Source of the DNA: Oscillospiraceae bacterium
GTDB lineage: Bacteria > Bacillota > Clostridia > Oscillospirales > Ruminococcaceae
Length of the DNA: 64,000 bases
Direction: 5' to 3'
NCBI GenBank assembly: GCA_021199355.1
Contig: JAJQIF010000005.1
Span: forward strand, 44,181-108,180
The notes beneath the pieces are model-generated. The model ran no database searches. It was not told the origin of the DNA and worked only from the letters and a program-made list of their open reading frames with translations. This document shows, piece after piece, positions 59,168 through 64,000 of the stretch; the first letter of the stretch is position 1, and each line of letters starts with the position of its first letter. The translations under genes were made by a program, and so were the position numbers.

Positions 59168-59931
59168 ATTACACCTGCTTTCCCCAATTTCTTCGCTTCC
59201 CTCATATACGCCGAGGTGTTCGCAAACCAGATTACGCAGACAGAGAGTGACGGCAGGAAGCCGGTTCCGAAGATCATCGCCGAGAGTGCAAGAATCACGG
59301 CAAGGACGGTGCAGACGGTGTTGGTCGTCTGATAGGCTTTGTAGGCGCACTGCCCTATCATCGCCTTCTCCGCCTCGTCACAGCTCGCGAGCCACTTTTT
59401 CTGGAACCTCATGTCGTAGACGGAGCCCTTTTTCTCGGGGTTCGTGGACTTGATGAGATCGACCGCCTTCTGCTGGAGAATAATCGCCTCCGCCATCACG
59501 GCGACAAATCCGATAATCGCGACCATCGTGAAGCTGCTGACATTCTCCATTCCGCCGGAGTAGGACGCCGTAATCAGGAAGAAAGAGATTATGAGGGCGG
59601 TGCTTGTTGCGTGGATGACGCCCGAGAGCTTACTGTCTGCTTTTTCGTAGACCTCCTCGTCCTCGCCGTCCCAGCCCTTGAGAATCTTCTTTGCGCTCAG
59701 GTACTCATAAACGCAGATGAGCGGGACGACTATCGCAAGCGCAATCATCAGGCAGGGCGCCATGTACTTCCCGAAAAGCGCTCCGAGCTCCCCTATCCTG
59801 TCCGAATGGTCGACGAACACGGACGCGAGACCGAGCACAAACCCGACCACCGCCGATAGGACGATTATCCCGATGAACATCGGCAGAGCTTTCTTGTTTT
59901 CCTTTTTGATTTCATTATTTTCCACTTTCAT
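59164..59931 (-). CDS. DUF3169 membrane protein
   Basis: 255 residues from ATG-59931, with GGAGG 4 nt upstream. About six membrane helices and a cytoplasmic loop (KKILKGWDGEDEEVYEKADS) are present. DUF3169 proteins commonly follow a small XRE regulator, as here, with 17 nt of overlap. The function is unknown; transport or surface-stress roles are only guesses. Confidence 0.85.
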   Translation of the reverse strand: MKVENNEIKKENKKALPMFIGIIVLSAVVGFVLGLASVFVDHSDRIGELGALFGKYMAPCLMIALAIVVPLICVYEYLSAKKILKGWDGEDEEVYEKADSKLSGVIHATSTALIISFFLITASYSGGMENVSSFTMVAIIGFVAVMAEAIILQQKAVDLIKSTNPEKKGSVYDMRFQKKWLASCDEAEKAMIGQCAYKAYQTTNTVCTVLAVILALSAMIFGTGFLPSLSVCVIWFANTSAYMREAKKLGKAGVI

Positions 59932-60136
59932 TTTCCTCCTGCAAATAAAATATTTCATCGACGGAGCAGTCGCAGACCTTGGCAATCGTCAGCGCCAGAG
60001 TTACGGACGGGGAATAGTCGCCGCGCTCGATAAGGCTTATCGTCTGCCTCGATACGCCGCAGAGCCGCCCCATCTCCTGCTGATTGACCCCAAGCGCCGC
60101 CCGCTTCTCCTTGAGATGATTTTTCAGTATCGGCAT
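59915..60136 (-). CDS. Small XRE-family regulator of the DUF3169 cassette
   Basis: 73 residues from ATG-60136, behind AAAGGAGG, essentially one HTH (LKEKRAALGVNQQEMGRLCG, VSRQTISLIERGDYSPSVTL) ending VDEIFYL. Palindromes TTGTCA/TGACAA lie between its promoter and its ribosome site, so it probably represses its own operon. Confidence 0.92.
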   Translation of the reverse strand: MPILKNHLKEKRAALGVNQQEMGRLCGVSRQTISLIERGDYSPSVTLALTIAKVCDCSVDEIFYLQEENESGK

Positions 60137-60162
60137 ATGCCTGCCTCCTTTGACAAAACAGC

Positions 60163-60224
60163 TTGTCAAAATGACAACTTTATTTGTCATTTCAGAGTAT
60201 AGCATATGGTGATGTACTTGTCAA
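60163..60224 (-). promoter_or_regulatory. Promoter and TTGTCA/TGACAA operators of the XRE-DUF3169-DUF3267 operon
   Basis: Minus-strand TTGACA, 17-bp spacer, TATACT (60196-60224). Downstream of the start lie TTGTCAAAATGACAA (60163-60177) and TGACAACTTTATTTGTCA (60172-60189), two interlocking dyads sharing a half site. They are a likely repressor target. Confidence 0.7.
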
Positions 60225-60254
60225 GAGGGGAAATAAAAAATTTGTGGGATATAT

Positions 60255-60324
60255 GTAGGGGCGGATATTATCCGCCCGAAAACAGCATGTAGAAAGAAAA
60301 CGGGCGGATGATATCCGCCCCTAC
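60255..60324. repeat. Two GGCGGATATTATCC palindromes
   Basis: Copies at 60255-60278 and 60301-60324 in opposite orientation, 22 nt apart; the second has GATGATATCC. It is BIME-like, between mscS and the XRE operon. Confidence 0.8.
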
Positions 60325-60368
60325 TCATAATCTATTACTTCATCATGAAATCTATTTCACCATGAAGC

Positions 60369-61178
60369 TCACTTCATGTGCACATCAATCTGATTATAAG
60401 CCATCTGGACGCCGTGCTCGGCGAAGGTCTCACGGACCTTTTCGTGCAGGTTAAAGTAGACGTCCCAGTAGTCGGCGCCGTTGCACCAGACACGGACGGT
60501 GTATTCGATGTCCGAGGCGTTGTAGCCGCTGATTTTTACGAACGGCTCGGGGTCTCTTAGAATCTTCGGGTCCTGATTGATAGCGTCAAGAACTGCCGCC
60601 TTGACGTCCTCGGTTGCGGAGTCATAGGAAGCGCAGACCTTGAGGTCGACTCTACGTTTCGGCTCACGGCTGTAGTTCAGGACGGAAGCGGAGGTCGCAT
60701 CGGAATTCGGGATGCTGACGACGGTGTTGTCGACGGTGTCGAGGACTGTATAGAAGAGACCGACGCTCTTGACGGTGCCACATTTTCCGGAGATGTCGAC
60801 ATAGTCGCCGACGCCGAACGGCTTGGTGATGAGAAGGGTGATTCCCGAGAAGAGGTTCGACATGATGTTCTGAACCGAGAGGGAAAGAGCCAAGGTTACG
60901 ACGCTGAGTAATGCTACAAGCGAGGTTGTGGAGATTCCCAAGCTGTCGCAGACGATGATTATTGCAAGAGCCCACAAGAGAATTCTCGCCGCAGTTTTAA
61001 TGAAGCCGCAGATGGTCTTGTCGATTTTTGTCGATTTGTCGAGCATCTTCCCGATGAGACTGTTGAGAATTCTCATTACGAGGACGCAGATGACCAGAAT
61101 TATGATTGCATTGAGGATTCCGCCGAGCGTGAACTCTCCGACGCCGAATCCCAGAATGTTCTGAATTGTTTCCAACAT
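60369..61178 (-). CDS. mscS: Small-conductance mechanosensitive channel (MscS family)
   Basis: Pressure-release channel opening on hypo-osmotic shock. It has 269 residues from ATG-61178, behind AGGAGG. Three N-terminal TMs are present; the pore-like helix is SLGISTTSLVALLSVVTLALSLSVQNIMSN in part. The beta domain has ITKPFGVGDYVDISGKCGTV and FYTVLDTVDNTVVSIPN. The C-terminal alpha/beta domain ends YNQIDVHMK. It is a monocistronic unit. Confidence 0.93.
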   Translation of the reverse strand: MLETIQNILGFGVGEFTLGGILNAIIILVICVLVMRILNSLIGKMLDKSTKIDKTICGFIKTAARILLWALAIIIVCDSLGISTTSLVALLSVVTLALSLSVQNIMSNLFSGITLLITKPFGVGDYVDISGKCGTVKSVGLFYTVLDTVDNTVVSIPNSDATSASVLNYSREPKRRVDLKVCASYDSATEDVKAAVLDAINQDPKILRDPEPFVKISGYNASDIEYTVRVWCNGADYWDVYFNLHEKVRETFAEHGVQMAYNQIDVHMK

Positions 61179-61233
61179 TATTTGTACCTCCTGTTGAAAA
61201 TAAGCCACATATGTTGATTTGTGTATAAAAGAC

Positions 61234-61262
61234 ATTATAACGCTATCGGGACAAATTGTCAA
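61234..61262 (-). promoter_or_regulatory. Promoter of mscS
   Basis: Minus-strand exact TTGACA, 17-bp spacer, TATAAT. Confidence 0.85.
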
Positions 61263-61288
61263 GAGCCGTTATGATGCGGAATTTCCTC

Positions 61289-61317
61289 TTGAAATTATCC
61301 CTGAAATACGGTATAAT
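61289..61317 (+). promoter_or_regulatory. Promoter of the sugar-binding lipoprotein gene
   Basis: TTGAAA, 17-bp spacer, TATAAT, divergent from the mscS promoter. Confidence 0.75.
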
Positions 61318-61349
61318 GAAAAGAACAAATCCTGATAGGGGGTATTTTA

Positions 61350-62792
61350 ATGAAGAAAATATTCGCACTCCTGCTGGCGGGAATCATGATTGTCGCACTT
61401 GTCGGCTGTGGAAGCTCCTCGAGAGAGGTTGTACAGCTCACATTCGCCACTCAGGACGTCGAGGCAATCCTCAATGCGGCGGGAATTTATCTCCCCGACG
61501 TTTCGGAAACCTCTGCCGCAGGCACAACAGTCAAGTGGTGTGCTTGGTACGACGACATCCAGAATTATTCGGAGGACGAAATCATCAACTCGGGCTACTG
61601 GACCTTCCAGGAGAAGTACGGTTGCACCGTCGAATGGATTGAGGTCACCTGGGACACCCGTTTTGACGAGATTGCAAACTATGTCCTCGCATCCAACTCG
61701 CCCGACTTCTATCCCGGGCACGACGGAATCTTCCCGATGATGTGCATGAAGGGCGTATTTATGCCGGTCGACGACTATATCGACTACAGCGACCCGCTCT
61801 GGGCAGACGTGAAGGACTATGCCGACAGCTACTATACAATCAAGGGTCTGCACTACACCATGATTTACGACGTCACCTTCGGCAATGTCTGCGCCTATAA
61901 CAGACGCGTCGTTTCCGAATACGGCTATGACGACCCCGCCGAGCTCTATTATAACGACGAGTGGACGTGGGACGTCTTCTATGACATGTGCACCGACTTC
62001 ACCGACGCCGACGAGGACAGATATGCTCTTGACGGCTGGGGCTATGGCGAAGCTATAATGCGCTCCTGCGGCGAGCTCGTTGTCGTTTATAACACCGAGA
62101 CGATGGAGTTTGAATCGAACATCGACGCGCCGGCAATCGAGCGTGCGGCAAGCCTTATGTATGACCTTGCCAAGAACGACTGCCAGTATCCCGTCTGGAA
62201 CAACGGCTGGTCGATAAGAAACAGCGTTGACGGCGGCGGCATGAAGGAAGGACTTTGCCTCTTCTATATCGGCGGCACCTATATGTTCACCGGTCCCGTT
62301 GACTCGATAAGCTCCGTCTGGGGCGATCTGGATGAATTGATGTTCGTTCCGCTTCCTCGCGATGACGACGGCGACGGCGTTTACTATGCGGAAACCACTC
62401 CGTCGGCATATGCTCTCGTTCAGGGCGCTCAGAACCCCGAGGGAGTTGCGCTTCTTGCCTCCTGCATGAGATTCAAGGTTCTCGACCCGACAGTCGTCAA
62501 TATCGACCGTCAGCAGTTGGAGAATACATATCTCTGGACGCAGGACATGCTCGACATGTGGGACGAGTGCTATGACCTCGCGAATAACGGCTCGAAGGTT
62601 ATCGTTTCCTACTACGAAGGTCTCGGCGACAAGCTCAACAACGTCGTTTCCGCCCTCGAAGGCTTCGGCGAAGCTGAGGACCCGACCACATGGGCTCAGA
62701 TGAAGGAGACCTACTCCGAGCAGATTGACTACTACGTCAACCAGCTGAACGAGACAATCGCATCGTATGACCCGTATAGTTTGAATGAATAA
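61350..62792 (+). CDS. Extracellular solute-binding lipoprotein (ABC transporter, family 1-like)
   Basis: 480 residues. The lipoprotein signal MKKIFALLLAGIMIVALVGC has lipobox LVGC. The mature part has the two-lobed layout of carbohydrate-binding proteins (EVTWDTRFDEIANYVLASNS, FGNVCAYNRRVVSEYGYDDP, WTWDVFYDMCTDFTDADEDR). It is very acidic and Tyr/Trp-rich. No permease or ATPase genes follow: a terminator lies directly downstream. It is therefore a detached binding protein, and its ligand is unknown. Confidence 0.87.
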   Translation: MKKIFALLLAGIMIVALVGCGSSSREVVQLTFATQDVEAILNAAGIYLPDVSETSAAGTTVKWCAWYDDIQNYSEDEIINSGYWTFQEKYGCTVEWIEVTWDTRFDEIANYVLASNSPDFYPGHDGIFPMMCMKGVFMPVDDYIDYSDPLWADVKDYADSYYTIKGLHYTMIYDVTFGNVCAYNRRVVSEYGYDDPAELYYNDEWTWDVFYDMCTDFTDADEDRYALDGWGYGEAIMRSCGELVVVYNTETMEFESNIDAPAIERAASLMYDLAKNDCQYPVWNNGWSIRNSVDGGGMKEGLCLFYIGGTYMFTGPVDSISSVWGDLDELMFVPLPRDDDGDGVYYAETTPSAYALVQGAQNPEGVALLASCMRFKVLDPTVVNIDRQQLENTYLWTQDMLDMWDECYDLANNGSKVIVSYYEGLGDKLNNVVSALEGFGEAEDPTTWAQMKETYSEQIDYYVNQLNETIASYDPYSLNE

Positions 62793-62794
62793 AC

Positions 62795-62824
62795 AAAACG
62801 CCTCCCGCAAAGGGAGGCGTTTTT
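62795..62824 (+). terminator. Terminator after the binding-protein gene
   Basis: ACGCCTCCC, loop GCAAA, GGGAGGCGT and a T-run, a few bases past the stop. Confidence 0.88.
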
Positions 62825-62830
62825 ATATAC

Positions 62831-62880
62831 GGAAGTTCGCCAACGGCGAACTTCCTTCTTTTTTGCATAGCAAAAAAGAC
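62831..62880. repeat. Paired short hairpins before queT's 3' side
   Basis: GGAAGTTCGCC / GGCGAACTTCC, then TCTTTTTTGC / GCAAAAAAGA, same style as the pair at 28160-28203. The rest of 62881-63040 shows a CGGGGTGC / GCGCCCCG stem (about 62980-63005), which may end queT transcription. Confidence 0.6.
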
Positions 62881-63040
62881 TCTCCCCCAAGACTGTGCGC
62901 TCAGTTTGGGGAGATTTCTTTGAAAGTATGATAAGTGCGATTCCATTCGGAAAAAAGCTCTTATACCTATAATACAAATCGGGGCGCCGAATTATTGCAC
63001 CCCGTTCGCATTTTTTTGAAAAATTTTTTTGCCGCACCCG

Positions 63041-63520
63041 TCAATCGGTGATAAGCTTCATAAACTTCTTGTTCTTCTCAAATAGCTTGAAGAGGATGAT
63101 GCCCAGGACGCAGACGCAGACGAATTCGCCGAAAGCTACCTCCAGAGCAGAAATCCAGAACGGAAGCCCAACGAACCAGTAGAGCTCGGCTCCGACTATC
63201 AGACCGTTGAAAATGACCGGGAAGATTGACGCGACGTAGATATTCGGGCTGTACATCATGCAGATTACAGCCAACACCGTCGCCGCCGTTCCGAACGCCA
63301 TATCCACGATTCCGATGGTGCTGAACACATTTGCTAAGAAGCACCCAAGAATCAGGGAAATGCTGTAGTCCTTGCGGTAGAAGCAGAGGAGCATCAGCGC
63401 TTCGGCAATCCGGAATTGGATGTTGCCATAGGAGAGCGAGCTCAGCGCCAGTGTCAGCGCGACATAGATTGCCGTCACTACCGCTAATTTCACAAGTCTT
63501 GATACGGATAAGTTTTTCAT
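63041..63520 (-). CDS. queT: QueT family preQ1/queuosine-precursor transporter S-component
   Basis: 159-residue membrane protein with about five helices. It has VTAIYVALTLALSSLSYGNIQFRIAEALML, in part, and FGTAATVLAVICMMYSPNIY, typical of the QueT family of ECF-type vitamin transporters. It takes up a queuosine precursor for tRNA modification. AAGGAG precedes ATG-63520. The structured leader upstream supports the assignment. Confidence 0.93.
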   Translation of the reverse strand: MKNLSVSRLVKLAVVTAIYVALTLALSSLSYGNIQFRIAEALMLLCFYRKDYSISLILGCFLANVFSTIGIVDMAFGTAATVLAVICMMYSPNIYVASIFPVIFNGLIVGAELYWFVGLPFWISALEVAFGEFVCVCVLGIILFKLFEKNKKFMKLITD

Positions 63521-63529
63521 GTTAAATTA

Positions 63530-63620
63530 CTCCTTGTTTTTTTATCCGGGTGGTTTTCAAGGTGACACCCGTTATTTTTTTGCCGGAAGACCCCGCACTT
63601 GCAACAGTTTCCCCGAGCCT
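63530..63620 (-). promoter_or_regulatory. Probable preQ1 riboswitch (class III-like) in the queT leader
   Basis: The minus-strand leader starts near GTCAGGCTCGGGGAAACTG and continues TTGCAAGTGCGGGGTCTTCC, GGCAAAAAAATAACGGG, then CACCTTG...CAAGG pairing across the ribosome site. preQ1-III riboswitches are known from Ruminococcaceae/Faecalibacterium relatives ahead of queT. Size (about 90 nt), position and the distal ribosome-site helix agree. It does not look like the compact class I aptamer. The class is assigned from context and memory, not alignment. Confidence 0.65.
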
Positions 63621-63624
63621 GACT

Positions 63625-63653
63625 ATTATAGCCGATTATCCTTTGGTTGTCAA
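63625..63653 (-). promoter_or_regulatory. Promoter of queT
   Basis: Minus-strand exact TTGACA, 17-bp spacer, TATAAT. The -35 is made of the last codons (Leu-Thr) of the upstream glycosidase-like gene. Confidence 0.85.
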
Positions 63654-64000
63654 GGGATGAATCAGGTCTCCGATGTATTCCGCCATCGCGTTGGTCGCTT
63701 CCTCGGTGAGGTCGTATTCATACCAGCCGGTTTCGTCGTTCCACGAGGGTTGCATCCAGACCATGATTCCGTTCCAGCCGTTGTCGTAGCAGGCTTTGTA
63801 CTTCTCTGTGAGAGTGAGCCCACATTCCTCGGCGTCGTCGTTGCTTGTTTCCCCGATAACGCAGGGCTTCGTGCCGTCAAGACCGAAATCCTCGGGACTT
63901 TCGGTGCAGGGATAGCCGAAATAGTTCTTTTGCCACATGTAGTAGTGGGTGGAGTAGAAGTCGAGGTAGGCGTTCTCGTTGCCGGTGAGCTCGTAAAGAT
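63636..64000 (-). CDS. C-terminal part of a glycoside hydrolase-like TIM-barrel protein (5' end outside window)
   Basis: The frame is open to the right edge and shows about 120 residues. LDFYSTHYYMWQKNYFGYP, KPCVIGETSNDD (a Glu in the position of a barrel nucleophile) and YDNGWNGIMVWMQPSW match the last strands of cellulase/mannanase-like (GH5/GH26/GH113-type) barrels. The exact family cannot be told from the fragment. It ends at TAA-63636, whose neighbourhood doubles as the queT promoter. Confidence 0.6.
   Translation of the reverse strand, partial: LYELTGNENAYLDFYSTHYYMWQKNYFGYPCTESPEDFGLDGTKPCVIGETSNDDAEECGLTLTEKYKACYDNGWNGIMVWMQPSWNDETGWYEYDLTEEATNAMAEYIGDLIHPLTTKG

Noticed and set aside
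61347..62810. 487-codon minus-strand open frame
   Set aside because: Shadow of the solute-binding lipoprotein gene, which has signal peptide, promoter and terminator on the plus strand.

Overview
The window is the replication-origin region of a Gram-positive, probably endospore-forming Clostridia chromosome. An Oscillospirales/Ruminococcaceae-like organism is most likely. The reasons are the gene order parA-noc-...-rsmG-mnmG-mnmE-jag-yidC-yidD-rnpA-rpmH <-> dnaA-dnaN-rlbA-recF-remB-gyrB-gyrA, a spoIIP gene, a complete Rnf complex, and a queT gene preceded by what looks like a class III preQ1 riboswitch. Genes left of dnaA lie on the minus strand, and those right of it up to gyrA lie on the plus strand, as expected for replication moving outward from oriC.

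Layout. 1-10.04 kb: parA end, noc, a PBECR4-like nuclease gene with a long repeat-bearing leader, then rsmG, mnmG, mnmE, jag, yidC, yidD, rnpA, rpmH. 10.3-22.7 kb: dnaA, the oriC array (11.70-11.98 kb), dnaN, rlbA, recF, remB, gyrB, gyrA. Four accessory genes or modules interrupt this stretch: a YhcG-like PDDEXK nuclease, a MntA/HepT pair, a membrane protein and a DUF559 nuclease. 22.7-32.3 kb: first small-toxin locus, lipoprotein, CBS protein, VanY-type peptidase, spoIIP, glyS, UPF0210/ACT pair, tcdA and Gx transporter/NusG-II genes. 32.5-38.4 kb: apbE and rnfB-A-E-G-D-C. 38.5-49.7 kb: secA, orphan antitoxin-like gene, DUF1015, a papain-like protein, a class B PBP, and ylxM-ffh-rpsP-khpA-rimM-trmD without rplS. 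49.7-64 kb: three more small-toxin loci among a phosphatase, regulators, PTS IIC and HPr, HicB-like, luxS, metG, tRNA-Arg, a DUF3169/DUF3267 membrane cassette, mscS, a sugar-binding lipoprotein, queT and the end of a glycosidase-like gene.

Three layers of non-coding structure stand out. (1) Four copies of a convergent two-promoter locus, each encoding a 29-31-residue membrane peptide ending in a Gly-Tyr...Arg-Lys tail and an opposing RNA. All eight promoters are exact TTGACA-N17-TATAAT. They look like a type I toxin-antitoxin family with par/Fst-like geometry. (2) About ten copies of a roughly 140-bp palindromic element whose ends fall on stop codons. One copy carries the DUF559 nuclease gene inside it. 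(3) A 24-bp palindrome related to GGGCGGATATTATCCGCCC, one copy of which encodes the end of RnpA. The origin has no canonical TTATCCACA boxes. It has eleven TTCAAC-core motifs, the last pair adjoining a GC cluster and a DnaA-trio-like run, while the DnaA DNA-binding signature reads GRNHST rather than GRDHTT.

All gene calls rest on reading the translations, start signals and gene order. No database search was possible, so family names for small or divergent genes are from memory of the families.
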